Below the pieces are notes generated by a model, which saw nothing but the letters and a program-made list of their open reading frames with translations, had not been told where the DNA came from and made no database searches. This document shows positions 23,832 to 34,180 of a stretch of DNA of 64,000 bases, one piece after another. The DNA is taken from contig NZ_VTUC01000001.1 of assembly GCF_008364555.1 (NCBI RefSeq), forward strand, positions 395,754 to 459,753, read 5' to 3'. The position numbers and the translations under genes are program-made. The first letter of the stretch is position 1. Every line of letters begins with the position of its first letter. This DNA is from Enterobacter vonholyi (GTDB taxonomy: Bacteria > Pseudomonadota > Gammaproteobacteria > Enterobacterales > Enterobacteriaceae).

Positions 23832-24674
23832 TTAGCACTACCTTTTACAATCGCAGCATGAGTCATATTTTACCGTAATTGTATCGCAATTTTGGTGTGT
23901 TGTAGCGTTTTTTTGACGAATCGTTTCGATCTATGAGGTTTTGTCGAGGGTGGGGTTTCATATAGTTAGTCTGCTCTATTTTCCTTAGGGAAGGCTTAAG
24001 CGCTTAAAGCTACTGATTTTTGTTGACCTAACAACTATGATTAACCTATTGAATTTAAGAAAAAATCATAAGTGCGGTTAATATGTTATAGCGGATTTGT
24101 AGTATAAGACGTGCTTTCAGTTATTGCTTTTAAGACCACAGGAAAGCTCAGCTGCTTGACGCTATTTTCTGAGTTCATTCCGACTAAGTAACTCACATCA
24201 AGCCGGCTTGAATCGTTAGCACTTCTGTCACCTTTTCTAGTTGGCATACTGGACCAGCTTTCGCTCCGCGCTCAAAGCTAACTGTCAATTTAGCAGGGTA
24301 TTGGATGCTTTTTTGTCAGACATGGCTAAGTAAAATGCAAGTGGTTAGTCAAGAATGCAAATACCGAAATGGACTAGTAAAAGTGTTTGAATGTATGCTT
24401 TTGTAGTGACATCTTTTCGCCCCATCCGTGCAGGCAAGCACTGGATTGTCAACATCCGTAACCAGAAGCCATCAAAGTAATAATATTGCTCAAAAGACAA
24501 GATAGAGGGGAGCTTCAAGGTAAGACATGCTGTTAGCATACCCTTGCATTGGGCCACGAACAATCTCACTGTACCTGCCACAATTTTGCCACACTCACAA
24601 CGCGCAAAAATGCACATTCGTGTTAAGAAAAGCAAAACAATGCAACAGTAATTATATGATTTCATTGGAAAAGA
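23832..24674. other. Gene-free right border of the island, next to thrW
   Basis: About 840 bp without a convincing gene. The sequence holds the ATPase promoter region, a 12-bp palindrome TTAAGCGCTTAA (23996-24007) and a degraded copy of the cargo-bounding repeat (24255-24290). It ends at the CCA end of thrW. The attachment-site core presumably lies at or within the tRNA 3' end. Confidence 0.5.
24255..24290 (-). repeat. Partial third copy of the cargo-bounding repeat
   Basis: Reverse complement reads TGACAGTTAGCTTTGAGCG then GGAGCGAAAGCTGG, similar to the 1921-1953 part of the left repeat. Only this central block is recognisable. Confidence 0.3.
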
Positions 24675-24750
24675 TGGTGCCGATAATAGGAGTCGAACCT
24701 ACGACCTTCGCATTACGAATGCGCTGCTCTACCAACTGAGCTATATCGGC
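24675..24750 (-). tRNA. thrW: tRNA-Thr (CGU anticodon)
   Basis: 76-nt cloverleaf with encoded CCA, GCCGATA acceptor arm, anticodon CGT at positions 34-36 and a normal T loop (GGTTCGACTCC). Lies downstream of proA on the same strand as in E. coli, where thrW is also an integration site (CP4-6). Its 3' end faces the island, so the island sits at the usual tRNA attachment site. Confidence 0.97.
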
Positions 24751-24861
24751 CCTGAAAGGCCGGTTACGAGTGTAACCACGGGGCAAAAGGTTAGATCTAA
24801 CCGGGTGATGCGTCAATGCCCTTTTGAATCAAACGGCTACTTTTGCATCACCCGTGATTAT

Positions 24862-26115
24862 TTACGCACGAATCGTATCGTCACCGAAGCCGATCCACTT
24901 ATACGTGGTCAGCGCTTCGAGGCCCATCGGACCGCGCGCGTGCAGTTTCTGCGTGCTGACCGCTACCTCAGCGCCGAGGCCGAACTGACCGCCGTCGGTG
25001 AAGCGGGTGGAGGCATTCACATACACCGCAGAGGAATCCACTTCGTTCACGAAGCGATCGGCATTGCGCAGCGTACGCGTCAGGATGGCGTCAGAATGCT
25101 GCGTGCCATGCTCACGAATGTGCGCAATGGCGTCGTCGAGATCTCTCACGATTTTCACGTTCAGATCCAGTGACAGGAACTCGTCGTCGTACTGCTCCGC
25201 GTTGACGGGAACGACGTTAGCCGGGCCATCCTGAAGCAGCGCGAGCGCATTGGCGTCAGCATGCAGCGTCACGCCGCTCTCGGCCATCTGTTTGCTCAGG
25301 GCCGGCAGGAAGGCGTTTGCAATGTCCTGATGCACCAGCAGCGTTTCCACGGTGTTACAGGTGCTCGGACGCTGGGTCTTCGCGTTAACGATAATCTTCA
25401 GCGCCGGTGCAATCTCAGCGCTGTCGTCTACCACGATGTGACACACGCCGATACCGCCGGTGATCACCGGAATCGTCGACTGCTCGCGGCACAGCTTGTG
25501 CAGGCCCGCGCCGCCGCGTGGGATCAGCATGTCGATGTATTTGTCCATGCGCAGCATTTCGTTGACCAGCGCGCGGTCCGGGCTCTCAATTGCCTGCACG
25601 GCACCCGCCGGTAAGCCACACTCTTCCAGCGCCTGCTGAATGACTTTCACCGTCGCGGCGTTGGTGCGCCAGGTCTCTTTCCCACCGCGCAGAATGGCGG
25701 CGTTGCCGGTTTTCAGGCACAGGGAGGCGACATCCACCGTCACGTTTGGTCGGGCTTCATAAATAACGCCGATAACGCCGAGCGGCACGCGACGGCGCTC
25801 CAGGCGTAAACCGCTGTCCAGCAGCCCACCGTCAATCACCTGCCCTACCGGGTCGGCCAGATTGCATACCTGACGAACATCGTCGGCAATCCCTTTCAGG
25901 CGGGCCGGGGTCAACGCCAGACGGTCGAGCATCGCTTCGCTCAGACCGTTGCGGCGCGCTTCCAGTAAATCCTGCTCGTTGGCGAGCAAAATCTCCTGAG
26001 ACTGTGATTCCAGATAATCAGCGATTTTTTCCAGCACGCGGTTTTTCTCGCGGCTGGAAAGGAGCGCCAGTTTATAAGAGGCGGCCTTCGCGGCGGCGCC
26101 CATTTGTTCCAGCAT
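24862..26115 (-). CDS. proA: Gamma-glutamyl phosphate reductase
   Basis: 417 residues, the normal length. Second step of proline synthesis: reduces gamma-glutamyl phosphate to glutamate-5-semialdehyde with NADPH in the cytoplasm. Aldehyde-dehydrogenase fold with the catalytic Cys in [22 protein letters not shown], and a conserved C-terminal [17 protein letters not shown]. Follows proB by 11 bases in the conserved proBA operon; transcript probably runs towards thrW. Confidence 0.98.
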   Translation of the reverse strand: MLEQMGAAAKAASYKLALLSSREKNRVLEKIADYLESQSQEILLANEQDLLEARRNGLSEAMLDRLALTPARLKGIADDVRQVCNLADPVGQVIDGGLLDSGLRLERRRVPLGVIGVIYEARPNVTVDVASLCLKTGNAAILRGGKETWRTNAATVKVIQQALEECGLPAGAVQAIESPDRALVNEMLRMDKYIDMLIPRGGAGLHKLCREQSTIPVITGGIGVCHIVVDDSAEIAPALKIIVNAKTQRPSTCNTVETLLVHQDIANAFLPALSKQMAESGVTLHADANALALLQDGPANVVPVNAEQYDDEFLSLDLNVKIVRDLDDAIAHIREHGTQHSDAILTRTLRNADRFVNEVDSSAVYVNASTRFTDGGQFGLGAEVAVSTQKLHARGPMGLEALTTYKWIGFGDDTIRA

Positions 26116-26126
26116 GTTCTGGCTCC

Positions 26127-27230
26127 TTAACGAATAATCATGTCATCGCGATGCACGGCAACCGGGCCATATTCATAGCCCAGAATGGCGTCGATCTGCT
26201 GCGAATGGTGACCCGCGATGCGGCGCAGGGCATCGCTGTTATAGCGGCTTACGCCGTGGGCGATGTCGCGGCCTTCGAGGTTACGAATACGGATCACTTC
26301 ACCACGGGAGAAGTTGCCTGTCACGCTTTTAATTCCTTTAGGAAGTAATGAACTTCCTCGTTCCAGAATCGCGGCGGTTGCCCCTTCATCGACGACGAGT
26401 TCGCCCGCAGGCGGCGCGCCAAATATCCAGCGCTTACGGTTTTCCAGCGGAGATTCCTGAGCGTGGAAGCGGGTGCCGACGGAGATGCCTTCCATCACGT
26501 CGCCAATCACGCCAGGGCGGCTGCCCGCCGCAATGATGGTGTCGATACCGGCGCGGCACGCTACGTCAGCGGCCTGCAGCTTGGTCCCCATACCGCCCGT
26601 TCCGAGGCCGGACACGCTGTCACCGGCGATGGCGCGCAGCGCATCGTCGATACCATGAACGTCGGTAATCAGCTCGGCTTCCGGGTTAGCGCGCGGATCG
26701 GCAGTGAACAACCCCTGCTGATCGGTCAACAACAGTAATTTATCGGCTCCGGCCAGAATGGCCGCCAGAGCCGAGAGGTTATCGTTATCACCCACTTTGA
26801 TTTCAGCGGTAGCAACGGCATCGTTTTCGTTAATAACCGGAACAATATTGTTGTCCAGCAGCGCGCGCAGGGTATCGCGGGCGTTCAGGAAGCGCTCTCT
26901 GTCTTCCATATCCGCACGCGTCAGCAGCATCTGCCCGACGTGAATGCCATAGATTGAGAACAGCTGTTCCCAGAGTTGAATGAGTCGGCTTTGTCCCACG
27001 GCGGCCAGCAGCTGTTTGGAGGCGATCGTCGCGGGGAGTTCGGGGTAACCCAGGTGTTCACGCCCGGCGGCAATCGCCCCGGAGGTCACAATCACAATAC
27101 GATGCCCTGCGGCATGTAACTGAGCGCACTGACGTACAAGCTCAACAATGTGGGCGCGATTTAGGCGGCGCGATCCGCCTGTTAAAACACTGGTACCGAG
27201 TTTTACCACCAGCGTCTGGCTGTCACTCAT
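26127..27230 (-). CDS. proB: Glutamate 5-kinase
   Basis: 367 residues from the ATG at 27230 ([19 protein letters not shown]), the start used in E. coli; the frame continues upstream without support. First, feedback-regulated step of proline synthesis: phosphorylates glutamate at the gamma carboxyl. N-terminal amino-acid-kinase domain ([20 protein letters not shown] binds substrate) and a C-terminal PUA domain from about residue 275. Divergent from phoE. Confidence 0.98.
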   Translation of the reverse strand: MSDSQTLVVKLGTSVLTGGSRRLNRAHIVELVRQCAQLHAAGHRIVIVTSGAIAAGREHLGYPELPATIASKQLLAAVGQSRLIQLWEQLFSIYGIHVGQMLLTRADMEDRERFLNARDTLRALLDNNIVPVINENDAVATAEIKVGDNDNLSALAAILAGADKLLLLTDQQGLFTADPRANPEAELITDVHGIDDALRAIAGDSVSGLGTGGMGTKLQAADVACRAGIDTIIAAGSRPGVIGDVMEGISVGTRFHAQESPLENRKRWIFGAPPAGELVVDEGATAAILERGSSLLPKGIKSVTGNFSRGEVIRIRNLEGRDIAHGVSRYNSDALRRIAGHHSQQIDAILGYEYGPVAVHRDDMIIR

Positions 27231-27419
27231 GATTCTCTGCCGTTCAACGATAAGGGAAAGTAATGTCAAACGAACGTTTTAACAGGAGTCAGCCCCGTTG
27301 CCAACTGCCTTAGCACATCGCGAAACACTTTGTTGCGCGGGATCAGGAAGCGTAGCGGGAGAATTTGACAGTTTTATTACCGAAATAATAAATCACAGTT
27401 TTTTAAAATTATTCTTAGT

Positions 27420-27437
27420 TTGTCATAAAAGTTTCAT
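27420..27437 (+). promoter_or_regulatory. Pho box upstream of phoE
   Basis: TTGTCATAAAAGTTTCAT has the two-heptamer layout of the PhoB consensus (CTGTCAT, 4 bp, CTGTCAY). It lies about 100 bp before the phoE start, as expected for a PhoB-activated promoter. Confidence 0.65.
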
Positions 27438-27534
27438 TCCAGAACGATAAAACCCTTCCTGTTTTTTCACGGGACTTAAGCATGAGCTTATCGTCCAGCG
27501 AATTTTTTAGCGCGTTTATAAGACAGGATCGAAA

Positions 27535-28587
27535 ATGAAAAAGAGCACTCTGGCATTAATGGTTATGGGCGTAGTGGCTTCTGCATCCGTTCACGCAGCT
27601 GAAGTTTATAATAAAAATGGTAATAAGCTGGACGTGTACGGCAAAGTGAAAGCCATGCACTACATCAGCGATGATGCTACCAAAGATGGCGATCAGACTT
27701 ACGTTCGTTTCGGTTTTAAAGGCGAAACGCAGATTAACGATCAGCTGACGGGCTATGGCCGTTGGGAATCTGAATTTGCAGGTAACAAAGCCGAGAGCGA
27801 CTCTACTCAGAAGACGCGTCTGGCGTTCGCAGGCCTGAAGCTGAAAAACTTTGGTTCTCTGGATTACGGTCGTAACCTGGGTGCCCTGTATGACGTCGAA
27901 GCATGGACCGATATGTTCCCTGAGTTCGGCGGCGACTCTTCCGCGCAGACCGATAACTTCATGACCAAGCGTGCGACCGGTCTTGCCACCTACCGTAACA
28001 CCGACTTCTTCGGTGCGGTTGACGGCCTGGACATGACCCTGCAGTACCAGGGCAAAAACGAAAACCGCGACGCCAAGAAACAGAACGGTGACGGTTTTGG
28101 TACCTCTCTGACCTATGACTTCGGCGGCAGCGATTTCGCCGTCAGCGGCGCCTACACCAACTCTGACCGTACCAACGCTCAGAACCTGCTGGCGCGTGGC
28201 CAGGGCCAGAAAGCAGAAGCCTGGGCAACAGGTCTGAAATATGATGCGAACGATATTTATCTGGCTGCAATGTATTCAGAAACCCGCAATATGACGCCAA
28301 TTTCCGGTGGGTTTGCAAATAAAGCGCAGAACTTTGAAGTGGTCGCACAATATCAGTTCGACTTCGGTCTGCGCCCGTCCCTGGGATATGTCCAGTCTAA
28401 AGGCAAAGATATCGAAGGTATTGGCGACGAAGATCTGGTGAAATATATTGACGTTGGCGCGACCTATTACTTCAACAAAAATATGTCCGCCTTTGTTGAT
28501 TATAAAATCAACCAGATTGACGACAAAAATAAACTGGGCGTGAGCAGCGATGACATCGTTGCACTGGGTATGACCTACCAGTTCTGA
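27535..28587 (+). CDS. phoE: Outer-membrane phosphoporin
   Basis: 350-residue general porin with a signal peptide ([21 protein letters not shown]), 16-strand trimeric barrel and terminal Phe (MTYQF). Very close to E. coli PhoE; the L3 loop is [20 protein letters not shown]. Forms an anion-preferring pore for phosphate uptake under phosphate limitation. Pho box upstream, strong terminator downstream. Confidence 0.96.
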   Translation: MKKSTLALMVMGVVASASVHAAEVYNKNGNKLDVYGKVKAMHYISDDATKDGDQTYVRFGFKGETQINDQLTGYGRWESEFAGNKAESDSTQKTRLAFAGLKLKNFGSLDYGRNLGALYDVEAWTDMFPEFGGDSSAQTDNFMTKRATGLATYRNTDFFGAVDGLDMTLQYQGKNENRDAKKQNGDGFGTSLTYDFGGSDFAVSGAYTNSDRTNAQNLLARGQGQKAEAWATGLKYDANDIYLAAMYSETRNMTPISGGFANKAQNFEVVAQYQFDFGLRPSLGYVQSKGKDIEGIGDEDLVKYIDVGATYYFNKNMSAFVDYKINQIDDKNKLGVSSDDIVALGMTYQF

Positions 28588-28599
28588 TGATGCGGAATA

Positions 28600-28629
28600 A
28601 AAAAACCGGCTTGATGCCGGTTTTTTTTC
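28600..28629 (+). terminator. phoE terminator
   Basis: AAAAAACCGGC / GCCGGTTTTTTTT hairpin with a four-base loop, directly after the phoE stop. Confidence 0.92.
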
Positions 28630-28650
28630 GGGAATTAATGCGGTCTGGTG

Positions 28651-28733
28651 CCCTCACCCCGGCCCTCTCCCACAGGGAGAGGGAGAAAACCATCAGTCTT
28701 TGTAGGCCGGGTAAGGCGAAGCCGCCACCCGGC
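28651..28733. repeat. REP-type intergenic repeats between phoE and crl
   Basis: Two units: CCCTCACCCCGGCCCTCTCC with its GGGAGAGGG arm (also at 45986-46022), and the REP hairpin GCCGGGTAAGGCG ... CCGCCACCCGGC at 28706-28733. Confidence 0.75.
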
Positions 28734-28745
28734 GCTGTGAAGCTA

Positions 28746-29147
28746 TCAGGCAGTCAGCTTCACCGCTTCGCTGGAAAAGTCATCTGCGGGTTCGAACTTG
28801 AGATCCAGAGTCGCCAGCAGTGCGCTCGCTTTGTCGTGAAACTCTTTCAGGGTGTATTCCAGGCGGTCAATGACTTCCTGATCTTTAATGGTGGTCGCCT
28901 GCCAGTTGCCGTCTTTATTAAACAGGCCAAACTGGTAGCTATACGTAAAACGTTTTTCCTCTGCTTCCATTTCCATCCACCAGCCCCAGAATTCACGTTT
29001 TTCGGGTGCAGGCTTCACGTTGACGCATACAGCCAGGCAGTCGAAAAAAAAGCGATTCTCTTCACACTGCTCTTCTCGAATATACGGGCCAAGAGCCATG
29101 AACTTCTTAATCAATCTACTTTTCGGGTGTCCACTCGGTAACGTCAT
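28746..29147 (-). CDS. crl: Sigma factor-binding protein Crl
   Basis: 133 residues from the ATG at 29147 ([16 protein letters not shown]), matching E. coli Crl. It binds RpoS (sigma-S) and favours its holoenzyme with RNA polymerase, raising curli and stationary-phase genes. Conserved aromatic stretch [20 protein letters not shown]. The eight extra codons upstream are not conserved. Located between phoE and frsA as in E. coli. Confidence 0.95.
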   Translation of the reverse strand: MTLPSGHPKSRLIKKFMALGPYIREEQCEENRFFFDCLAVCVNVKPAPEKREFWGWWMEMEAEEKRFTYSYQFGLFNKDGNWQATTIKDQEVIDRLEYTLKEFHDKASALLATLDLKFEPADDFSSEAVKLTA

Positions 29148-29204
29148 TGCGATCTCCTTTTGTGAAGCCACTGTTTTACCAAACCAGCGAAATTTAGCAA
29201 TCTA

Positions 29205-30449
29205 TTAACACAATCTCTGAGCGATCCAGCGCGTAATCTCTTTCAGTGCTTTGTCGAAATTCTGATAGACCGGGCTGAACGGCACCTCAAGCAATTTGCC
29301 ATCCGCAGATGACGAAGTGATTAAGCGCGACTCTTCTTCCGGACTAAATGGATCGTTTTTCCAGAACCCCGACAGCATCGGCGTTGGGCAGCGACGTCCC
29401 AGCAAGCCTTGCGTTTTTAACGAGTAGCGATTGAGCTCAACGCGCAGCGCTTCGTCTGATGCATCATGCATGCCAAGACGGCTGGCCAGCACATCAAGGT
29501 ACATTTCAGGTACGTTGCCCTGACGGGCAGGATCGCTGAGCAGGGCGTGTACGACCGGGCCGAGGCAGGCGACGGCTTTAAGGCGAGAAGATTCAAGATA
29601 CGCCAGACGCACCGCGACGTTCGCGCCGAAACGGAAGCCGAATGCCGCCACGCGGGTGTGGTCAACCCAAGGAATGTTTTCCAGTGCTTTTAGCGCATGC
29701 TGGTGCAGCAGGCTGGAATCCTGAGTCAGTTTCCATTTGGAGGAGAAGCCGATTGAGGGCATATCCAGCGTCAGCATCGCGATCCCTTTTGGTGCGAAGT
29801 AGCGCTCATACAGGCTGTAATAATCGATTTGCAGCGAATCCAGCCCGCCGCACATGAGGACGGTCGGGAACGGGCCTTCACCTTCAGGCATATGCAGGAA
29901 CCCGGTAATGGATGACCCACCCGGAATGGTAAACTCGAGTTCGCGCATCTGGCCCGGCAGGCGTTGAGCCGCCTCTTCGTAAGCGCGATTCGCCAGCGCC
30001 TGTGCCTGCTCAGCCAGCTCATCACCTTTCAGATGTGGATAAGCGGCAATGGCGTAGAGATTGGCCGCATGCAGCCAGTGCTTGCCGCTGCGCGTGGCAT
30101 CCTCTTCCTGGCTGGCTTTTTGCTGCCAAACCATCGCCTGTTTAGACCACTCATAGATCCAGTTTCCGCCACGGTAGCCCACCACGGTATCATAGAGTTC
30201 GCTGTCGGTACGCTCGGCTTCACTCATCACGATACGTGCCTGCACATCGAGGATTTCACGGGGGTCGATACCGCGCCAGATCCACATCAGGCGGTTAATC
30301 ATGCGATACCAGTGAGGCACGTTTTTACCGTCTAACGCGGACTGGACGGCAGGCTGGGTACCCGGATTAAAGCGACGCACCAGCGTCGACGTTTCAGGGT
30401 GTTTGAAACGGGGTTTGAAGAGAGTCTCGGTGAGATTCGCCTGCGTCAT
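29205..30449 (-). CDS. frsA: Esterase FrsA (fermentation-respiration switch protein)
   Basis: 414 residues, alpha/beta-hydrolase fold. Interacts with the glucose-PTS protein IIA(Glc) in E. coli and shifts cells towards fermentation; carboxylesterase activity is reported for the family. Ordered landmarks: [20 protein letters not shown] at the N-terminus, [13 protein letters not shown], and [18 protein letters not shown], where the usual GxSxG is GFRFG, as in enterobacterial FrsA. Conserved position between crl and gpt. Confidence 0.95.
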   Translation of the reverse strand: MTQANLTETLFKPRFKHPETSTLVRRFNPGTQPAVQSALDGKNVPHWYRMINRLMWIWRGIDPREILDVQARIVMSEAERTDSELYDTVVGYRGGNWIYEWSKQAMVWQQKASQEEDATRSGKHWLHAANLYAIAAYPHLKGDELAEQAQALANRAYEEAAQRLPGQMRELEFTIPGGSSITGFLHMPEGEGPFPTVLMCGGLDSLQIDYYSLYERYFAPKGIAMLTLDMPSIGFSSKWKLTQDSSLLHQHALKALENIPWVDHTRVAAFGFRFGANVAVRLAYLESSRLKAVACLGPVVHALLSDPARQGNVPEMYLDVLASRLGMHDASDEALRVELNRYSLKTQGLLGRRCPTPMLSGFWKNDPFSPEEESRLITSSSADGKLLEVPFSPVYQNFDKALKEITRWIAQRLC

Positions 30450-30513
30450 TGCGTTGCCTCCATGAATACGTCATATGAAGACTATTGTAACGCGTGGCAG
30501 GCCAAAAAGAACA

Positions 30514-30534
30514 ACGCCCGACATAGCCGGGCGT
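30514..30534 (-). terminator. gpt terminator
   Basis: ACGCCCG / CGGGCGT stem with a 7-base loop; the minus strand continues GTTGTTCTTTTT. Twenty bases after the gpt stop. Confidence 0.7.
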
Positions 30535-30553
30535 GTAAAGTTACGTACTGGTA

Positions 30554-31012
30554 TTAACGGCCTGAAATAGGCGGTACAAAGACCACGCCCATATCCCATG
30601 GCTGTTCAATCCAGGTATCCTGCGGGATATCAATCACGTAATCGTCAACCAGCGGGCGGCCAGCCGGTTTAGCGAAGATAGTGACGAAGTGCGCTTTAGG
30701 ATACATTTCGCGGATAGCGACCGCAGTACCGCCGGTATCCACCAGGTCATCAATAACGATGAAGCCTTCACCGTCACCTTCCGCACGTTTCAGCACGGTC
30801 AGCTCGCGCTGGTTGTCATGGTCATAGCTGGAGATGCAAACGGTATCGACATGACGAATACCCAGCTCACGTGCCAGCAGCGCCCCCGGTACCAGACCGC
30901 CACGGCTGACGGCAATAATGCCTTTCCACTGTTCGGAAGGCATCAGACACGCAGCCAGTTTGCGTGCGTGAATCTGCAACATGTCCCAGGTGACGACGTA
31001 TTTTTCGCTCAT
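30554..31012 (-). CDS. gpt: Xanthine-guanine phosphoribosyltransferase
   Basis: 152 residues, membrane-associated purine salvage enzyme converting xanthine, guanine and hypoxanthine to nucleotides with PRPP. PRPP-binding loop [19 protein letters not shown] (about 84-102) and the C-terminal substrate hood with WIEQPWDMG. Near-identical to E. coli Gpt. Divergent from pepD. Confidence 0.97.
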   Translation of the reverse strand: MSEKYVVTWDMLQIHARKLAACLMPSEQWKGIIAVSRGGLVPGALLARELGIRHVDTVCISSYDHDNQRELTVLKRAEGDGEGFIVIDDLVDTGGTAVAIREMYPKAHFVTIFAKPAGRPLVDDYVIDIPQDTWIEQPWDMGVVFVPPISGR

Positions 31013-31272
31013 GTGAAGTGTCCCAGCCTGTTTTTATACGGCTTAAAAAGTGTTCGAGGGGGAAATAGGTTGCGCGAGATTATAGAGATCTGACGCACTA
31101 AAAACCAGTGTTTAGCGCCCTCTGCCTGAGTTTTTACATGCTTTATGCTACCAGCCAGCAGAGAAAGTGGTATTCTCAGTTTCATCTCGCAAGCCTGACT
31201 TGTGGTAACTATTAACCTGCTAACCCTGTGACCTGCAACCCTGTTTGCAGCGCCTCGACAAGGAGACTTATC

Positions 31273-32730
31273 GTGTCTGAACTGTCTCAACTATCTCCGC
31301 AGCCGCTGTGGGATATTTTTGCCAAAATCTGCTCCATTCCACACCCTTCCTACCATGAAGAACAGCTTGCCGAACATATTATGGGCTGGGCGAAGGAAAA
31401 AGGTCTGCATGCTGAACGCGACCAGGTTGGCAATATTCTGATCCGCAAACCTGCAACCGCAGGCATGGAAAACCGCAAACCGGTTGTGCTGCAGGCGCAC
31501 CTGGACATGGTGCCACAGAAGAACAACGACACCGTTCACGACTTCACCAAAGACCCGATTCAACCGTACATCGACGGCGACTGGGTGAAAGCACGCGGCA
31601 CCACGCTGGGCGCGGATAACGGCATCGGTATGGCCTCTGCGCTGGCGGTGCTGGCCGACGACAGCGTTGAGCACGGTCCACTGGAAGTGCTGCTGACCAT
31701 GACCGAAGAAGCGGGCATGGACGGCGCGTTCGGTCTGCAGGCGAACTGGCTGCAGGCGGACATCCTGATCAACACCGACTCAGAAGAAGAAGGCGAGATC
31801 TACATGGGCTGCGCGGGCGGGATTGATTTCATCTCTACCCTGCCGCTGTCGCGCGAAGCGATTCCTGCGGGCTTCCAGACCTTCAAGCTGACGCTGAAAG
31901 GTCTGAAAGGCGGCCACTCCGGCGGCGATATTCACCTGGGTCTGGGTAACGCCAACAAGCTGCTGGCACGCTTCCTGGCAGGCCATGCGGCCGAGCTGGA
32001 CCTGCGTCTGGTAGACTTCAACGGCGGTACCCTGCGTAACGCGATCCCACGCGAAGCGTTCGCCACCGTAGCAGTTCCAGCAGCAAAAGCGGACGAGCTG
32101 AAAAAACTCTCCACCGTATACCTGGAAATCCTGAAAAACGAACTGTCGGCGAAAGAGAAAAACCTGACCGTAGTGCTGGAATCTGTTTCTACAGATAAAG
32201 CCGCGCTGACCGTGCAGTCTCGTGACACCTTTGTTCAGCTGCTGAACGCGACGCCAAACGGCGTGATCCGCAACTCTGACGTGGCGAAAGGCGTGGTGGA
32301 AACCTCACTGAACGTGGGCGTGGTGACCATGAGCGACGACAGCGCGGAAATCATCTGCCTGATCCGCTCCCTTATCGACAGCGGTAAAGAGTACGTGGTG
32401 AGCATGCTGGAATCTCTGGGCACGCTGGCGGGCGCGAAAACGTCTGCAAAAGGCAGCTACCCGGGCTGGCAGCCGGATGCAAGCTCTCCGGTGATGGCGC
32501 TGGTGCGTGAAACTTACCAGCGTCTGTTCAACAGCACGCCAAACATTCAGGTGATCCACGCGGGTCTGGAATGTGGTCTGTTCAAGAAACCGTATCCGGA
32601 TATGGATATGGTGTCCATTGGGCCAACCATTACCGGTCCACACTCGCCGGATGAGCAGGTTCATATCGAAAGCGTCGGTCACTACTGGACGCTGCTGACT
32701 GAACTGCTGAAAGCGATCCCTGCGAAATAA
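31273..32730 (+). CDS. pepD: Cytosol non-specific dipeptidase (peptidase D)
   Basis: 485 residues from the GTG at 31273 (MSELSQLSPQPLWD), with GGAG in CAAGGAGACT upstream. M20 metallopeptidase hydrolysing Xaa-His and other dipeptides. Metal ligands: LQAHLDMV, GADNGIG, TEEAGMDGAF (general base Glu) and NTDSEEEG. E. coli family length exactly. Confidence 0.97.
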   Translation: MSELSQLSPQPLWDIFAKICSIPHPSYHEEQLAEHIMGWAKEKGLHAERDQVGNILIRKPATAGMENRKPVVLQAHLDMVPQKNNDTVHDFTKDPIQPYIDGDWVKARGTTLGADNGIGMASALAVLADDSVEHGPLEVLLTMTEEAGMDGAFGLQANWLQADILINTDSEEEGEIYMGCAGGIDFISTLPLSREAIPAGFQTFKLTLKGLKGGHSGGDIHLGLGNANKLLARFLAGHAAELDLRLVDFNGGTLRNAIPREAFATVAVPAAKADELKKLSTVYLEILKNELSAKEKNLTVVLESVSTDKAALTVQSRDTFVQLLNATPNGVIRNSDVAKGVVETSLNVGVVTMSDDSAEIICLIRSLIDSGKEYVVSMLESLGTLAGAKTSAKGSYPGWQPDASSPVMALVRETYQRLFNSTPNIQVIHAGLECGLFKKPYPDMDMVSIGPTITGPHSPDEQVHIESVGHYWTLLTELLKAIPAK

Positions 32731-32744
32731 CATCTTCATCCCAG

Positions 32745-32810
32745 CCCTCTTCCTGTGGAAGAGGGTGAAAAATCCAGGCCCGGTAAGCGTAGCGCCACCG
32801 GGCTTTTTTA
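32745..32810. terminator. Two stem-loops between convergent pepD and dinB (the second REP-like)
   Basis: CCCTCTTCC/GGAAGAGGG (32745-32765), then GCCCGGT/ACCGGGC followed by TTTTTT (32778-32809). The second looks like a working terminator for pepD and overlaps the last codon of dinB. Confidence 0.75.
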
Positions 32811-33866
32811 CAATCCCAGAACCAGCTGTCGTTCTAGCTGCGGATCCAGCAGCGTGACGTGCAATCCCACCAGCCTTACCCCTCGCCCGCCCCGGCGCTC
32901 TTCCCATGCCTTTTTTGCCGTCGCGATAAGATCGTCTTTATTCAGTCGCGGCCAGACGTGTTCCTGCGTGGTCTGCTGGAAGTCGTTGAATTTTAATTTG
33001 ATACCCTGACGGGCAATCAGCAGGTCCGGCTTCACCTTGATTAAACGCCGTTCCAGCTCAGGATAAAGCTGTTCCGTGATGATCATTTCGCATTCGGACC
33101 AGTCATGAATATCTTCAATGAGGGTGCGCTCAACGCCGACGGATTTACGGAGCCGCTCGCTGTTCACATCGCGATCGTCAATTCCCTGGCTGCGCTCCCA
33201 CAGCACGCGGCCAAACTTCCCGAAACGCTTGAGCAGCATGGCGAGATCGCTTTGCTGCACGTCTTCACAGGTCCGTAGCCCCATGCTTTCCAGCTTTGCG
33301 GCAGAAACTTTTCCTACCCCGGGGATTTTGCCGAGCGGCAGCGTTTTTAAAAATGCAGGCACCTCTTCCGGTGTGATGACGTACTGACCGTTGGGCTTAT
33401 TTAAATCGGAGGCGATTTTGGCAAGGAATTTAACGGGCGCGACGCCCGCCGACGCCGTCAAATTCAGCTCGTTGAAAATCGTCTGGCGGATCTCCTTCGC
33501 CATCAGCGTGGCGGAGCCGTGGCAGTGAACGCTGTCGGTCACGTCCAGATAGGCTTCGTCGAGCGACAGCGGCTCTATGAGAGAGGTATAGCGGGAGAAG
33601 ATTTCCCGGATGTGAAGGGAAGCCTCTTTATAGGCTTCAAACCGGCCGGGCAGAAGCGTGAGATGAGGACAAAGCTTTAAGGCCATCGCCGTCGGCATGG
33701 CGCTGCGCACGCCAAATTTGCGCGCAGGATAGTTGGCGGTGCTGATGACGCCACGCTGAACGCGGCTGCCGCCAATGGCGATGGGAATATCCCGCAGCGC
33801 CGGGTTGTCTCGCATCTCCACTGCGGCAAAAAAGCAGTCCATATCAACATGGATTATTTTGCGCAT
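32808..33866 (-). CDS. dinB: DNA polymerase IV
   Basis: 352 residues, Y-family translesion polymerase of the SOS response. Catalytic acids: Asp8 in [11 protein letters not shown] and Asp/Glu in [10 protein letters not shown] (about 100-109). The C-terminus ends in QLVLGL, the beta-clamp binding motif. A LexA box lies 20 bp upstream. Same place next to pepD as in several enterobacteria (in K-12 yafN-P intervene). Confidence 0.97.
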   Translation of the reverse strand: MRKIIHVDMDCFFAAVEMRDNPALRDIPIAIGGSRVQRGVISTANYPARKFGVRSAMPTAMALKLCPHLTLLPGRFEAYKEASLHIREIFSRYTSLIEPLSLDEAYLDVTDSVHCHGSATLMAKEIRQTIFNELNLTASAGVAPVKFLAKIASDLNKPNGQYVITPEEVPAFLKTLPLGKIPGVGKVSAAKLESMGLRTCEDVQQSDLAMLLKRFGKFGRVLWERSQGIDDRDVNSERLRKSVGVERTLIEDIHDWSECEMIITEQLYPELERRLIKVKPDLLIARQGIKLKFNDFQQTTQEHVWPRLNKDDLIATAKKAWEERRGGRGVRLVGLHVTLLDPQLERQLVLGL

Positions 33867-33885
33867 AGTATGCCCTCACTTATCA

Positions 33886-33901
33886 CTGGATAAGTATACA
33901 G
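33886..33901 (-). promoter_or_regulatory. LexA (SOS) box of dinB
   Basis: CTGGATAAGTATACAG, the CTGT-N8-ACAG pattern with one mismatch in one arm, 20 bp upstream of the dinB ATG. Confidence 0.8.
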
Positions 33902-33937
33902 TAAACAAATGAGGGTTGAGAAGCGTGCGTGGAAATT

Positions 33938-33965
33938 GTCGGGTGACGGCTTCGCCTTACCCGAC
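33938..33965. repeat. REP element
   Basis: GTCGGGTGACGGC / TTCGCCTTACCCGAC imperfect hairpin between dinB and nqrM; same family as 28706-28733. Confidence 0.75.
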
Positions 33966-33973
33966 AGACAAGA

Positions 33974-34180
33974 CTAAATAATGCGCTGCTGTTCGCGGGC
34001 CATCCTTTTCTTCCGCGCATCGCACGGTTCCGGGCAGTCGCAAACCTTTTCCATCCCAATAGAGGAGATACCGCCGCAGCTGCCCTGAATGCTTTTCCGC
34101 TTAACGATCCAGCCTAACGACATGCCGAAGATGACAAGCACAAAAACCACAAAGGTTGCCAGAAACGTCAGCATCATCAA
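33974..34180 (-). CDS. nqrM: Na+-NQR maturation protein NqrM
   Basis: 68 residues: one N-terminal membrane span ([20 protein letters not shown]), then a Cys-rich segment ([13 protein letters not shown]). NqrM is needed for assembly of the [2Fe-2S] site between NqrD and NqrE. Its ATG overlaps the nqrF stop; last gene of the nqr operon, the standard position. Confidence 0.93.
   Translation of the reverse strand: MMMLTFLATFVVFVLVIFGMSLGWIVKRKSIQGSCGGISSIGMEKVCDCPEPCDARKKRMAREQQRII

Noticed and set aside
24345..24665. 106-aa open frame next to thrW, considered as a small gene or integrase remnant
   Set aside because: No ribosome site, no integrase motifs and low-complexity hydrophobic composition; it lies in the island border.
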